A stretch of DNA of 53,313 nt, from positions 1-53,313 of the forward strand of contig NZ_JAGGOF010000051.1 in assembly GCF_018614775.1 (NCBI RefSeq). The letters run 5' to 3'. The translations under genes were made by a program, and so were the position numbers. How positions within the stretch are numbered: the first letter of the stretch is position 1; every line of letters starts with the position of its first letter. Of this stretch, positions 1 through 9,153 are shown in pieces. The notes under the pieces were generated by a model that made no database searches, was not told where the DNA came from, and worked only from the letters and a program-made list of their open reading frames with translations. Source of the stretch: Pseudomonas fluorescens (GTDB lineage: Bacteria; Pseudomonadota; Gammaproteobacteria; Pseudomonadales; Pseudomonadaceae).

Positions 1-192
1 TTGCTCAGCCTTGCCCGGCCAGCGTCCCTGGCTTTCCTGATCGGACCCGAGGGTGGTTTGTCCGACGCGGAAGTCGAACAGGCCAGGACCGCCGGCTACC
101 ACGCCGCCCGCCTCGGCCCCCGGGTGCTGCGCACCGAAACCGCGCCCGTGGTGGCGCTGGCGGTAGCACAGCAGTTGTGGGGGGATTTCTAA
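1..192 (+). CDS. rsmE: 16S rRNA (uracil-1498-N3)-methyltransferase RsmE, C-terminal end only
   Basis: This is the last 63 residues of a protein cut by the window edge. The segment FLIGPEGGLSDAEV followed by a G-RVLRTETA stretch is the signature of the SPOUT-fold RsmE family, where the trefoil knot binds S-adenosylmethionine. The enzyme methylates U1498 of 16S rRNA in the cytoplasm. The stop codon at 190-192 overlaps the stop of the convergent dehydrogenase gene on the other strand. The start and N-terminal RNA-binding domain lie outside the window. Identity is well supported by the knot motif. Confidence 0.9.
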   Translation: MLSLARPASLAFLIGPEGGLSDAEVEQARTAGYHAARLGPRVLRTETAPVVALAVAQQLWGDF

Positions 193-1112
193 ACCACCAT
201 GAAAAACCCTTGTGGGAGCGAGCCTGCTCGCGATGGCGGTGGGTCAGTTGCAGATGAATGTTGCCTCCATACAGTCGCGCTGTTTCGATTAAAGCGCCCC
301 CCGAGTCCAAACCGCTTCATCAATCCCTTCTCCAGCAACCCCTTGGGCAGTAAACCGGCCATCAGTGGCAATGCCCGGCTGCCATTGCCCAGGCGCAGCA
401 GCCGGGGTGGCTTGGGTTGTTGGGTGGCCTTGAGCAGGCCGGCGGCGAATTCGTGGGCGGGGGTCGGGTTGTCCTGGGAGGCTTTGGCGCGGGCGCGTAT
501 GCCGTCGCGCAGGGGCCACCAGGGGGATTGTTCGTTGATCAGTTGTTCGGCTTCATGGCCGGCGTTCCTGGCGAAGCTGGAGGCGATGGCGCCAGGCTGG
601 ACTTCCATCACGCGGATGCCGAACGGCGCCAGTTCCATGCGCAACGCATCGCTCAAGGCATGGACTGCCGCTTTCGAAGCGCAATAGGCGCCGGCGAACG
701 GGGTGACCAGCACACCGGAAACACTGCCGATGTTCACCACCAATCCCCTGGCCCGACGCAGTACCGGGAACAGCGCGCGGGTCACTCCGACGATGGCGAA
801 CACGTTGGTTTCGAACTGGCGTTGCATGGCCGGGACGCCGCCGTCCAGCAGCGGGCCCATGGCGCCATAACCGGCGTTGTTGATCAGCACGTCGAGGCCA
901 CCGTGCTGCTGGTTGATCCGTTCGCTCAATTGCTCCAGCGCCAGCCCGTCGTTCACATCCAGCGGTACGGCGGTAAACCCGGCAGCGTCGAGCAGCGCCA
1001 CATCCTCGACTTTGCGCGCAGTGGCCCAGACCTGATAACCGGCTGCCTTGAAGGCATCGGCGAGGGCGCGGCCGATGCCGCTGGAACATCCGGTGATCAA
1101 CGCAACGGGCAT
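189..1112 (-). CDS. Short-chain dehydrogenase/reductase (SDR) family oxidoreductase
   Basis: The protein is a classical SDR of about 307 residues. It begins with the Rossmann nucleotide-binding motif TGCSSGIG, has the structural NNAG motif, and carries the Ser...YCASK catalytic set, so it should be an NAD(P)-dependent oxidoreductase; the substrate cannot be told. The ATG at 1112 is chosen because it starts directly at the Rossmann strand and has an AAGGA-type ribosome binding site; an in-frame ATG at 1181 would add 23 unlikely residues. The last roughly 20 residues (RAGSLPQG segment) are translated from a REP palindrome at 211-236, and the stop overlaps the rsmE stop. The natural C-terminus was therefore probably changed by REP insertion. 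The gene is convergent with rsmE and separate from the alginate operon. Confidence 0.85.
   Translation of the reverse strand: MPVALITGCSSGIGRALADAFKAAGYQVWATARKVEDVALLDAAGFTAVPLDVNDGLALEQLSERINQQHGGLDVLINNAGYGAMGPLLDGGVPAMQRQFETNVFAIVGVTRALFPVLRRARGLVVNIGSVSGVLVTPFAGAYCASKAAVHALSDALRMELAPFGIRVMEVQPGAIASSFARNAGHEAEQLINEQSPWWPLRDGIRARAKASQDNPTPAHEFAAGLLKATQQPKPPRLLRLGNGSRALPLMAGLLPKGLLEKGLMKRFGLGGRFNRNSATVWRQHSSATDPPPSRAGSLPQGFFMVV
211..236. repeat. Single REP element (fluorescens type) inside the SDR 3' end
   Basis: TGTGGGAGCGAGCCTGCTCG starts at 211 and matches the left arm of the REP pairs elsewhere in the window. No clean right arm follows within 100 bases, so this is a lone or decayed copy. 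It lies within the translated 3' end of the SDR gene. Confidence 0.85.
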
Positions 1113-1186
1113 GGCGCATTCCTTGTGCAGAAGTGAGGGGGGAGGGCTGCGATCATAAGCAATCATCGCCCCAATAGACAAAAAAA

Positions 1187-1239
1187 AGCCCCCACCCAGG
1201 CCACTGCGGATAGGGGACGCAATGGCCTGGATGAGGGCT
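1187..1239 (-). terminator. Rho-independent terminator of the alginate operon
   Basis: Arms at 1187-1203 and 1223-1239 pair (AGCCCCCACCCAGGCCA against TGGCCTGGATGAGGGCT with two mismatches). Read on the minus strand the hairpin is followed by a run of eight T. It lies just after the algA stop. Confidence 0.85.
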
Positions 1240-1254
1240 TCTAGTCTTGCGGGT

Positions 1255-2706
1255 TTACTGCGCGATGGTTTTCACCGACACGCCGCGTTCGACCGGGGTG
1301 GAGCGGCCGTAGATGTCTTCGAAGCGTTCGATGTCATCTTCGCCCAGGTAGCTACCGGACTGCACTTCGATGATTTCCAGCGGGATCTTGCCCGGGTTGC
1401 GCAGGCGGTGAACCGACGCGATCGGGATGTAGGTCGACTGGTTTTCGCAGAGCAGGAACACGTTCTCGTCGCAGGTCACCTCGGCGGTGCCGCTGACCAC
1501 GATCCAGTGTTCGGCGCGGTGGTGGTGCATCTGCAGCGACAGGCACGCGCCCGGCTTGACCGAGATGTGCTTGACCTGGAAGCGTCCGCCCATGTCCACC
1601 GAATCATACGAGCCCCACGGACGATAGACTTCGCAGTGGTTCTGGGTTTCGGTGCGACCCTGGGCATTGAGGGTGTTGACCATCTTCTTGACGTCTTGGA
1701 CCTTGTCCTTGTGGGCGATCATCATGGCGTCCTTGGTTTCGACCACCACGATGTTTTCCAGGCCGATCACCGACACCAGTTTGCCGTTGCCATGGATCAT
1801 GCAGTTGCGGCTGTCCTGGACCACCACGTCGCCCTTGGTGACGTTGCCGTTGGCATCCTTGGGATTGACTTCCCACAGCGACGCCCAGCAGCCGACATCG
1901 CTCCAGCCAGCCGACAACGGCACCACGCAGGCGCGCTGGGTTTTTTCCATCACGGCGTAGTCGATGGAGTTGTCCGGGCAGCAGGCGAAGGTGGCTTCGT
2001 CGAAGGTGATGGTGTCCGGGGTCTGCTCGCTGCGCTCCAGGGTCAGCAGGCAGGTGTCGTAGATGTCCGGATCGTGCTTTTTCAGCTCTTCGAGGAAACG
2101 GCTGGCGCGGAACAGGAACATGCCGCTGTTCCAGAAATAACCGCCGGCCTCGACGAATTCGGTGGCGCGCTTGACGTCGGGTTTCTCGACGAAGTGCGAC
2201 ACACGGCTGACGCCTTCCGGCAGCAGCGCATCGTTGGTCGACTTGATGTAGCCGTAGCCGGTTTCCGGTTTGGTCGCCGGTACGCCGAACAGCACCATCT
2301 CGCCACGCTCGGCGGCCACGGTGGCCAGGGCCAGGGCGCGTTGCAGGGCTTTCTGATCTTCGATCACGTGGTCGGCTGGCAGCACCAGCATCAGTTCGTC
2401 GCGGCCTTCGTTGACCAGCATCATCGCGGTCAGCGCCACGGCCGGCGCGGTGTTACGGCCGAACGGTTCCATCAGGATGCGCTGGGCTTCCAGGTTGCGG
2501 TTGGCCAACTGCTCGTTGACGATGAACCGGTGGTCTTTGTTGCAGACCACGATCGGCGTGTCCATGCCTTCGAACACCAGGCGTTCGAGGGTCTGTTGGA
2601 ACAGGGTGTGTTCGCCGGTCAGGGCCAGGAACTGTTTAGGGAACTGCTTGCGCGAAAGCGGCCAAAGACGTGAGCCGCTACCACCTGACAAGATCACCGG
2701 AATCAT
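1255..2706 (-). CDS. algA: Mannose-1-phosphate guanylyltransferase / mannose-6-phosphate isomerase AlgA
   Basis: A bifunctional cytoplasmic enzyme of 483 residues, the usual length for AlgA. It isomerises fructose-6-phosphate to mannose-6-phosphate and, after AlgC, makes GDP-mannose from mannose-1-phosphate and GTP. The N-terminal nucleotidyltransferase domain opens with LSGGSGSRLWPLSRK and has the FVEKP motif; the C-terminal cupin isomerase domain contains QMHHHRAEHW. The ATG at 2706 has AAGGAG nine bases upstream. It is the last gene of the alginate operon and is followed by a terminator. A 334-base gap carrying a REP pair separates it from algF, so its message may be processed or expressed unequally compared with upstream genes. 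Confidence 0.97.
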   Translation of the reverse strand: MIPVILSGGSGSRLWPLSRKQFPKQFLALTGEHTLFQQTLERLVFEGMDTPIVVCNKDHRFIVNEQLANRNLEAQRILMEPFGRNTAPAVALTAMMLVNEGRDELMLVLPADHVIEDQKALQRALALATVAAERGEMVLFGVPATKPETGYGYIKSTNDALLPEGVSRVSHFVEKPDVKRATEFVEAGGYFWNSGMFLFRASRFLEELKKHDPDIYDTCLLTLERSEQTPDTITFDEATFACCPDNSIDYAVMEKTQRACVVPLSAGWSDVGCWASLWEVNPKDANGNVTKGDVVVQDSRNCMIHGNGKLVSVIGLENIVVVETKDAMMIAHKDKVQDVKKMVNTLNAQGRTETQNHCEVYRPWGSYDSVDMGGRFQVKHISVKPGACLSLQMHHHRAEHWIVVSGTAEVTCDENVFLLCENQSTYIPIASVHRLRNPGKIPLEIIEVQSGSYLGEDDIERFEDIYGRSTPVERGVSVKTIAQ

Positions 2707-2804
2707 GTGTGTTACTCCTTTGAAGCGTAATGGTTATAGAGCTACTGCGTTCTGTCGTTTCACTCTTGTTTTTGTTTCGTGCCTGAATGACGCCTCGGTT
2801 CAGG

Positions 2805-2891
2805 GTGGGAGCGGGCTTGCTCGAAGGCTGAGTGTCAGTCGACATTCATGCTGAATGTCATACCGCAATCGCGAGCAGGCTCGCTCCCACA
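2805..2891. repeat. REP pair (REPIN) between algF and algA
   Basis: Two inverted REP arms, GTGGGAGCGGGCTTGCTCG at 2805 and its near-complement ending at 2891, flank a spacer that has its own inverted repeat (GACATTCA at 2841-2848, TGAATGTC at 2852-2859). It sits inside the alginate operon between two genes transcribed together. Confidence 0.9.
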
Positions 2892-2918
2892 GGGGGAGGT
2901 GTCAGTCAAGCGAATCCG

Positions 2919-3584
2919 TCAGCGGGTTGACACTGGACGCTTTACCCAGACCGGCGACAAGCTGCTTCCGGAGCCGGTGACATACAGCACGGCCGCTTCG
3001 CCGCGCTCCAGGGCCACGGGCTTGAGGTCGCCGACTTTCTTGTCGCCCTCAAACAGCGCCAGGCTCACTTTCACCGGGTTGATTTCACGTTCGCCACGGC
3101 CCTTGGCCGCGACGTTCGGTACCACTTCGGTCTTGCCGTCGGCAGTCTTCAGGGTCAGTGCCTTGTCGGTGAGGTTCTGCACGCGAACCAGGGATTTCTG
3201 CTTGTTCTTGAACGGCGGCTCCTCGATCAGTTGAGGCTGGCCGCTGGCGTTGTTGACCAGGGTGTAATAGTGATCCGGAGCCAGTTTGACCGGGACGGTC
3301 TGGCTGCCGACCTTGGCGCTGTAATCGCCGCCAGGCATGAAGCTGAAGTCGCTGCTGGCCAACGGAGCCACGTCGCTCAAGTTGGTGCTGCCGACGGTGG
3401 CGCTGACTTCAGCGTTGCTGGCGTTGTAGATGCGTACGAAGCTCGAGCCTTTTGGCGCGACCGGACCGTACAGGGCCGAGTCGCCGGCAAAGGCGGACAG
3501 TGAAAGCGCGCTCATGCTGGCGACGAGGGCAACGGCCTTGAAGGAGCGAGCGGCGAGACGGCGAGGAGTAGTGTTGAAAGTCAT
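2919..3584 (-). CDS. algF: Alginate O-acetyltransferase accessory protein AlgF
   Basis: A periplasmic protein of 221 residues needed with AlgI, AlgJ and AlgX for O-acetylation of alginate. The first roughly 32 residues are a signal peptide with a basic start (RRLAARSFK), a hydrophobic stretch and an AFA cleavage site. The mature part is made of two beta-rich segments (SFVRIYNASNA, KSLVRVQNLTD). The ATG at 3584 has AGAGG nine bases upstream; the longer open frame to 3689 overlaps algJ and lacks a signal peptide. It follows algJ by 14 bases, so the two are translationally close. Length is near that of known AlgF proteins (about 216). Confidence 0.95.
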   Translation of the reverse strand: MTFNTTPRRLAARSFKAVALVASMSALSLSAFAGDSALYGPVAPKGSSFVRIYNASNAEVSATVGSTNLSDVAPLASSDFSFMPGGDYSAKVGSQTVPVKLAPDHYYTLVNNASGQPQLIEEPPFKNKQKSLVRVQNLTDKALTLKTADGKTEVVPNVAAKGRGEREINPVKVSLALFEGDKKVGDLKPVALERGEAAVLYVTGSGSSLSPVWVKRPVSTR

Positions 3585-3598
3585 GGTGGACCTCTCTT

Positions 3599-4774
3599 TC
3601 AGTTTTGCGCCCGGTCGGGCGTCTCGGATTGGGTGTTGGCGGCAACGTTCTGTTGGCGCGCACCGGCTTGTTTGAGCGCTGCGACCCACTGCGGGTCGGC
3701 GTCGCCGATTTCGTTGTTCACGGGCAGATAGCGTTCAGGGAACTCCCAGATCAGTACCTGCGGCGGGCTGTTCTTGAAGGCGTCGCTCTTGAGGTAGCTG
3801 AGCATCGGCAGAATCGGACCGTGGCCGTCTTCGGCGTAGTTCACGACGTCGCTGTGCAGGGCTTGCTTGAGGGCGCCGACGAAGTTCCAGTTAGGGTTGG
3901 CGCTGTAGCTGGTGCCGATCAGGGCCACGGGCACCTGGGCGTCGGCAAACAGCGCGTCGCCTTCGGCCGGCTGGTCGTCGGCTTCGCGGGTGTTGCGTTT
4001 GACCAGGGGCTCCTGGGCTGGCATCAGGTTTTCGAACAAGGGATCCAGCGGCAGGAACTGACGCAGGTCGCCCTTGTGGATGATTTTTTCCGCAGGCTCG
4101 GTGACGAAGCGTTGTGGCTGGCCTTCCAGCGGCGTGCGCTCGGCAATCGCCTTGGCAATGTTTTCGGCCGCGACCTGGGCGCCTTCCGGGGTCCAGTGGG
4201 TGTCGGTGCGCAGGAACACTTGCTGGCCGCTTTGCTTGGCCTGTTGCAACGGGCCGAGCAGGTCAGGGGCAAGGATCTTGTCGGCCGCCACGCGGGCATG
4301 GAAATCCTGGTAGAGGTTGGCGTGGATGCTCGACGGCTTCACGTCACCCAGGTGCTCGGGATACAGCCGCGCCTTGGCCGGCACGATTGCCATGACCAGG
4401 GTCACGCCTTGTTCCTTGAGCTTCTGGCGTACGCCTTCGACCAGCGCGTAGTTGCCTTGCAGGTTCAGCTCTTCGTTGACGATCGGGTTGAACTCTTCGT
4501 CGCTGTACAGCCACTGGTCGCGGCCCAGGACCACGCCTTTGCGACCTTCGTTGAACAGCTTGTAGTCCAGCGCAGCCCAGATATTGGTGCCCAGGCGCTT
4601 GATCGGGAACTGGTCGTCGTAGTGAGTTTCCACGGCCTTGGTCCAGCGACCATTGAGCACGGTCGCGTCCGGGTTGGTGCTGAAGCCGAAGAAACTGCGC
4701 ATCGACCACAGGCCCAATGCTGTCAGGATCAGCATGAACAGTGCGACGTAAAAGATGCGTAATGAGCGGGTCAT
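3599..4774 (-). CDS. algJ: Alginate O-acetyltransferase AlgJ (AlgX-like SGNH hydrolase fold)
   Basis: A 391-residue protein with an N-terminal uncleaved signal anchor (residues about 5-27, IFYVALFMLILTALGLW) and a periplasmic SGNH-like domain. The catalytic Asp-His pair is visible in TDTHWT near residue 190 and the catalytic serine in GTSYSAN near 290. Family knowledge: AlgJ carries acetyl groups delivered across the membrane by AlgI and passes them on for alginate acetylation. It lies 11 bases downstream of algI and 14 bases upstream of algF, in the normal operon order. All expected catalytic residues are present. Confidence 0.96.
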   Translation of the reverse strand: MTRSLRIFYVALFMLILTALGLWSMRSFFGFSTNPDATVLNGRWTKAVETHYDDQFPIKRLGTNIWAALDYKLFNEGRKGVVLGRDQWLYSDEEFNPIVNEELNLQGNYALVEGVRQKLKEQGVTLVMAIVPAKARLYPEHLGDVKPSSIHANLYQDFHARVAADKILAPDLLGPLQQAKQSGQQVFLRTDTHWTPEGAQVAAENIAKAIAERTPLEGQPQRFVTEPAEKIIHKGDLRQFLPLDPLFENLMPAQEPLVKRNTREADDQPAEGDALFADAQVPVALIGTSYSANPNWNFVGALKQALHSDVVNYAEDGHGPILPMLSYLKSDAFKNSPPQVLIWEFPERYLPVNNEIGDADPQWVAALKQAGARQQNVAANTQSETPDRAQN

Positions 4775-4785
4775 GTTCAGATCCC

Positions 4786-6351
4786 TCAGAACTGGAAGTA
4801 AAGAAACGGCGAGAAGCTTTGCGCCGAGAGTTTGAGAATCGAGGCGATGAACAGCAGCAGTACCAGGGCGCGCATCACGTAGCGCGACCAGTCCACGGTC
4901 CAGTAGGCCGGTTGCACCTGCGCTTCGACACCCACGGTGTAGCCCGGTTCGTGAATAGTCGACGGGTTGTCACCCGGCACGGCCTTGATCAGACCTGGTT
5001 GCGCGGTGGCCGGGCCGTTGGCCTCAGTGTTCACCAAAGGCTTGGTCTTGACCGGCGGACGGTTGGTGTAGAAGTCCCGCAGGCCGAAGAAGGCGAGGGT
5101 GATGTAGGCCACCACCAGCGTGGCGATCTGCAGGCCGGTGAGGTTGGCGCGGGTCAGTTCCGACAGCGACCAGTCGCCGAAACTGAACATGGCACCGTAC
5201 ATGCGACCGGCCACGTGCAGGTTTTCGGAGCGGAAAATCACCCAGCCCATGACCACCAGCAGGAAGGTCAGCGCCCAGCGGATCGGGTTGATGCTGCGTG
5301 GGGTGGTGTTGATGCCCACGGCTTTTTCAATCGCCAGCCAGATACCGTGCCAGGCACCCCAGATCACGTAGGTGATGTTCGCGCCATGCCACAGACCACC
5401 GAGCAACATGGTCAGGAACAGGTTGCGATAGGTCATCAGCGTGCCTTTGCGATTACCGCCCAGGGTGATGTAGAGGTAGTCACGCAGCCAGGTGGACAGG
5501 CTGATGTGCCAGCGCCGCCAGAACTCGGTGATCGATTGGCTGATGTAAGGCTGCTTGAAGTTTTCCATGAAGCGGAAACCCATCATCAGGCCCAGGCCGA
5601 TGGCCATGTCGCTGTAGCCGGAGAAGTCGAAATACAGCTGCGCGGTATAGGCCAGGGCGCCCAGCCAGGCATCGCCGGTGGTCGGATTCTGCAGGGCGAA
5701 ACAGTGATCGGCCACCACGGCCAGGGTGTCGGCGATGAACACTTTCTTGATGAAGCCCTGCATGAAGCGGGTGCAGCCTTCGGAGAACTTGTCCAGGGTG
5801 TGAGTGCGATTGTTGAACTGGTCGGCCAGGTCGCGGAAACGCAACACGGGGCCGGCGATCAGGTGCGGGAAGATCGCCACGAATGCCGCGAAGTCGATCA
5901 GGTTGCGGGTCGCCGGGGTGTCACCGCGATAGACGTCGATGATGTAGCTGATGGACTCGAAGATGTAGAACGAGATACCGATCGGCAACAACACGTGAGT
6001 CAGGATGAACGGCTCGAGACCGAAGCTGGTCATGATCGCGTTGAGGCTGTCCACGCCGAAGTTGGCGTACTTGAAGTAGCCCAGGATGCACAAGTCCACT
6101 GCCACGCCGAGCAACAGCCAGCGCTGGGCCGGTTTGGTCCGCACGCCGGCGGCGCCGACTTTCAGGCCGATCCAGTAGTTCCACAGGGTGACGGCGGCGA
6201 ACAGCGCCAGGAAGTCCACTCGCCACCAGGCATAGAACACATAGCTGGCAATCAGCAGCAGCAGGTTGCGATAGCGTTGCCCGCTCAAGTAGTACAAGCC
6301 GAGAAAGATCGGCAAGAACAGAAACAGGAACACATTGGATGAAAATACCAT
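4786..6351 (-). CDS. algI: Membrane-bound O-acetyltransferase AlgI (MBOAT family)
   Basis: An inner membrane protein of 521 residues with many hydrophobic helices, starting MVFSSNVFLFLFLPIFL. MBOAT signatures are seen: WHISLSTWLRDYLYI and the invariant histidine in GGLWHGANITYVIWGAWHG. It is expected to pass acetyl groups from a cytoplasmic donor to the periplasmic acetylation proteins. The ATG at 6351 has GGAGAGA upstream; an upstream ATG at 6375 adds eight residues and has no such site. The gap to algL is unusually long for this operon (194 bases) and holds a strong inverted repeat. Confidence 0.96.
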   Translation of the reverse strand: MVFSSNVFLFLFLPIFLGLYYLSGQRYRNLLLLIASYVFYAWWRVDFLALFAAVTLWNYWIGLKVGAAGVRTKPAQRWLLLGVAVDLCILGYFKYANFGVDSLNAIMTSFGLEPFILTHVLLPIGISFYIFESISYIIDVYRGDTPATRNLIDFAAFVAIFPHLIAGPVLRFRDLADQFNNRTHTLDKFSEGCTRFMQGFIKKVFIADTLAVVADHCFALQNPTTGDAWLGALAYTAQLYFDFSGYSDMAIGLGLMMGFRFMENFKQPYISQSITEFWRRWHISLSTWLRDYLYITLGGNRKGTLMTYRNLFLTMLLGGLWHGANITYVIWGAWHGIWLAIEKAVGINTTPRSINPIRWALTFLLVVMGWVIFRSENLHVAGRMYGAMFSFGDWSLSELTRANLTGLQIATLVVAYITLAFFGLRDFYTNRPPVKTKPLVNTEANGPATAQPGLIKAVPGDNPSTIHEPGYTVGVEAQVQPAYWTVDWSRYVMRALVLLLFIASILKLSAQSFSPFLYFQF

Positions 6352-6426
6352 CCCGATCTCTCCATGTTGAATCAACAGTCAAGGGCCAGAGCCCCCCCAA
6401 ACCCCCCCAATGAAAAAGGGCGGTGA

Positions 6427-6537
6427 TGATCGTTCCCACGCTCTGCGTGGGAATGCCTCTACGGACGCTCCGCGTTCGGCTTTTCGGAACGCAGAGCGTC
6501 CCCGGCTGCATTCCCACGCAGAGCGTGGGAACGATCA
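6427..6537. repeat. Composite inverted repeat between algL and algI
   Basis: Outer arms at 6427-6456 and 6508-6537 are perfect 30-base reverse complements; each arm also contains a small palindrome (TTCCCACGC, GCGTGGGAA). Between them a second imperfect pair (GACGCTCCGCGTTC against GAACGCAGAGCGTC) folds inside. The element differs from the GTGGGAGCGAGC REP family, so it represents another REPIN class. It lies between two co-transcribed alginate genes. Confidence 0.9.
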
Positions 6538-6545
6538 GCGGTGAA

Positions 6546-7682
6546 TCAGCTTCCTTTGTTGCCTTTTTCGTTAGCCGGGTCATACACCTTGGTCAGGTCA
6601 CCACCGAGGCGGAAGGTCTTGAACGGTTGCATTTCATGCTTGCGTTCCAGCACGTCCGGGGGGCAGGTGTAGAGGCTGCAGAACGGTTCGAGCCAGGCGA
6701 ATTTCGAGTCGATCTTCAAATCCTTCATGTCCTGTTCGTCGCCATTCTTCTTCTCGAAGATGTCCGGGTCTTTCACCCCGGCCAGCACCCGATCACCCAG
6801 GCGCTTGAGGGCGCCGTTGTTTTCCTGGCGCAGGTCCACACCGTTGACCTGGGCGAAACTGGCGATCATCGCCAGCGGCGGCAGGGCATAGTTGTGATAG
6901 GACAGGGCCCGTTGTTTGCGCTTGAGTTCATTGGGCAGGAAGCCGTCGGCATCGACCTGGTTGACGCCGACCTTGTATTCCTTGACGGCCCAGTCGAACA
7001 GGTCGCGACGGTTGGTTGCCACGGAGGTGGCCATCACCGACCAGGCGGCCCAGTAGGAATGGTTGTTGGTCTTGTCCAGCGGCAGATTGTCCCAATCGCT
7101 GACCACCTGATCGGCCATCTTGCTGAACCAGCTTTCAATCAGTTGCGCTTGTTCCTGATGGTTCGCCAGTGGGTGAGAGTCGGAGAACTTCAGGCGCACA
7201 TAGGCCGACGCCATGCTGCCCAGGGCCCATTTGCGCATCGACTTGCCGGTGTGGTTGAAGTCCTTGGACATCAGCGCATCGGCCTGGGCCCAGGTGGTCA
7301 ACCAGTTCAAGGTGCATTCCAATTGTTCAGGACGGCCGTCACGCATGAACTGCATCACTTGCTTGCTGACGCCACGTTCGATTCTGGTGATGTCGGCGGT
7401 GCTGTCGCGAAACGCCTTTTCCGACTGCACGTTCAAGGTCGCACGGGCCTTGTCGGAGCCCTCGTACTTGCTGCGAAACTGCAGGGAGCCGGTGTACGGC
7501 GTCGGTACGGCGTCGCAGCCTTGGCCGCCTTCGCCGGCCTTGGCCTTTTCGATCGGTGCGAAGTAGCCCTGTGGCGGGCGCAGTGGAGCGGCGGCCTGGG
7601 TGGCCCCGGCGAACATCGCCAGGGTCAGCAGGGACGGCGCCAGCAGCTTTTTCAACGTTCGGGTGTGCATGGTGCTGGTCAT
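6546..7682 (-). CDS. algL: Poly(beta-D-mannuronate) lyase AlgL
   Basis: A periplasmic lyase of about 378 residues that cleaves alginate by beta-elimination and clears polymer that has strayed into the periplasm. A signal peptide of about 27 residues ends at TQAAA. Conserved lyase segments are present: [45 protein letters not shown] (catalytic Asn and His) and [19 protein letters not shown] sequence [16 protein letters not shown]. The ATG at 7682 is favoured because GAGGT lies nine bases upstream; an ATG at 7697 overlapping the algX stop is possible. The mature protein matches the known family in length and sequence throughout. Confidence 0.95.
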   Translation of the reverse strand: MTSTMHTRTLKKLLAPSLLTLAMFAGATQAAAPLRPPQGYFAPIEKAKAGEGGQGCDAVPTPYTGSLQFRSKYEGSDKARATLNVQSEKAFRDSTADITRIERGVSKQVMQFMRDGRPEQLECTLNWLTTWAQADALMSKDFNHTGKSMRKWALGSMASAYVRLKFSDSHPLANHQEQAQLIESWFSKMADQVVSDWDNLPLDKTNNHSYWAAWSVMATSVATNRRDLFDWAVKEYKVGVNQVDADGFLPNELKRKQRALSYHNYALPPLAMIASFAQVNGVDLRQENNGALKRLGDRVLAGVKDPDIFEKKNGDEQDMKDLKIDSKFAWLEPFCSLYTCPPDVLERKHEMQPFKTFRLGGDLTKVYDPANEKGNKGS

Positions 7683-7693
7683 GAGACGAGACC

Positions 7694-9142
7694 TCATTGT
7701 CCGATCTGAGCCGTTTGTTCGGTCGGCGCAGATGCGTTTCGTTTGCAGACTTTCGCTTCCACCTGTTGTGGCGCTGCACCCGCTTCGGGACCTTCGACTT
7801 CGACAGCCAGCAGGTTTTGCGAGGCCCAGTCGTCGTCGGTGCGCAGTTGGAAGGCGAAACGCCCGTCGGTGTCGGAGGTATCCGGTTTCTCGATCTTGAT
7901 ATCCTCGTGGCGCCCATTCATGTACCAGAGGGTTGCGTGCAAGGTTTTCACCGACGTGTCGGCGAAGCGGATGTCGACTTGGTGACTGCTGTTACGCAGG
8001 TCCATGTTCTTGCTGTTGACCATCAATTCGTTCTTGCCCGGCTTGAGGGCGGTCTTGCTGCTCATCAGCGCCGGCTTGCCTTCACAGCCGTTGTTGTCCA
8101 GCAGGGCAAACATCTGGCGGTAGATGGTTTCCTGGTCCAGGCGGTACAGCGGCGAGAATTCCCAGATCAGAATCTTCGGCGGGTTCTTCTGGAATTCTTC
8201 GCTGCCCAGGTACTGGATCATCGCGCCCTCGAAACCGCCGCCAGGGAAGGCCACGTTGAGGATGTCGGCGCCGATGGCTTCTTCCAGGAAACCGGCGAAG
8301 TTGTAGTTCTTGCCGCTGTGACTGGTGCCGACGAGGGTGATCTGCGGGTTGCCGGAGTCGCCGAACAAGTCGCCGTCACCCGCCTCGCCCTTGGGCTCGG
8401 TGGTGAACTGGTCCATGTACTGGACCGCGTAGCTGGTGCCGCACAGCTGCCCGGCCATGTTGTGCAGGGTGCCGGTCTTGCCCATGCGGCCGGACTTCTT
8501 GGTTTCGAACTCACGCTTGGGGATGTCGGCGAAGGCCGGGAGTTGCTTGACCTTCTCGGCCACGATCTTCGCGGTGCGCTGGGCACCGTAAGGCGTCCAG
8601 TGTTGGTCGCCACGGAAGTAGAAATCATGGGCCGGCAGGGTATCGGGCAGGTTTTCGTTGGTCAGCGGCGACAGGTCCGGCACCACATAACCCATCTGGG
8701 CGAAGCGACCCAGCATGGTCTTGTAGTTGCCCAGGGCCTTCTCATAGTCGAACGCGGCCTTTTCCTGCGGATTGAGCTTGTTGCGGTTCACCAGGCCACG
8801 GGTTGGCTGATAGACGAGCACCAGTTCGACGCCTTTCTTCTTGAACGCATCATGCAACTGTTGCAGGCGCTGGTAGCCGGCCGGGGTGGTATTGAATTCG
8901 GTCCGCAGGTCTTCCTGGGTCCGGAACAGCCAGTCGCCCTGGGCCTGCACCAGCGTGGTGAAGTTCTGCTGGTAACGCGTGGTGTAGTTCTTCGCATCGT
9001 GGGCGGCAGGGCAGAGGTTGCAGCACGGTTCGGCGGTAAAGGTCGGCGCCTGGGTTTCGTCGGCGCGCGCACCGCTGGTCGCGGCAAGCATGCCGACGGT
9101 CAGGGCAGACAGGCCCAAAAGCTTGATCATCTGTGGGTTCAT
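7694..9142 (-). CDS. algX: Alginate biosynthesis / O-acetyltransferase protein AlgX
   Basis: A periplasmic protein of about 482 residues with a signal peptide ([17 protein letters not shown] to a cut near ARA), an SGNH-like acetyltransferase domain and a C-terminal carbohydrate-binding module. The catalytic set is visible as GDQHWT (Asp and His, about residue 175) and GTSHSG (Ser, about 270). It is the terminal O-acetyltransferase and part of the secretion complex with AlgK. The ATG at 9142 has GAGG nine bases upstream; the ATG at 9151 would abut that site. Its 3' end touches the start of algL. Confidence 0.95.
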   Translation of the reverse strand: MNPQMIKLLGLSALTVGMLAATSGARADETQAPTFTAEPCCNLCPAAHDAKNYTTRYQQNFTTLVQAQGDWLFRTQEDLRTEFNTTPAGYQRLQQLHDAFKKKGVELVLVYQPTRGLVNRNKLNPQEKAAFDYEKALGNYKTMLGRFAQMGYVVPDLSPLTNENLPDTLPAHDFYFRGDQHWTPYGAQRTAKIVAEKVKQLPAFADIPKREFETKKSGRMGKTGTLHNMAGQLCGTSYAVQYMDQFTTEPKGEAGDGDLFGDSGNPQITLVGTSHSGKNYNFAGFLEEAIGADILNVAFPGGGFEGAMIQYLGSEEFQKNPPKILIWEFSPLYRLDQETIYRQMFALLDNNGCEGKPALMSSKTALKPGKNELMVNSKNMDLRNSSHQVDIRFADTSVKTLHATLWYMNGRHEDIKIEKPDTSDTDGRFAFQLRTDDDWASQNLLAVEVEGPEAGAAPQQVEAKVCKRNASAPTEQTAQIGQ

Positions 9143-9153
9143 AAAGGTCATCC

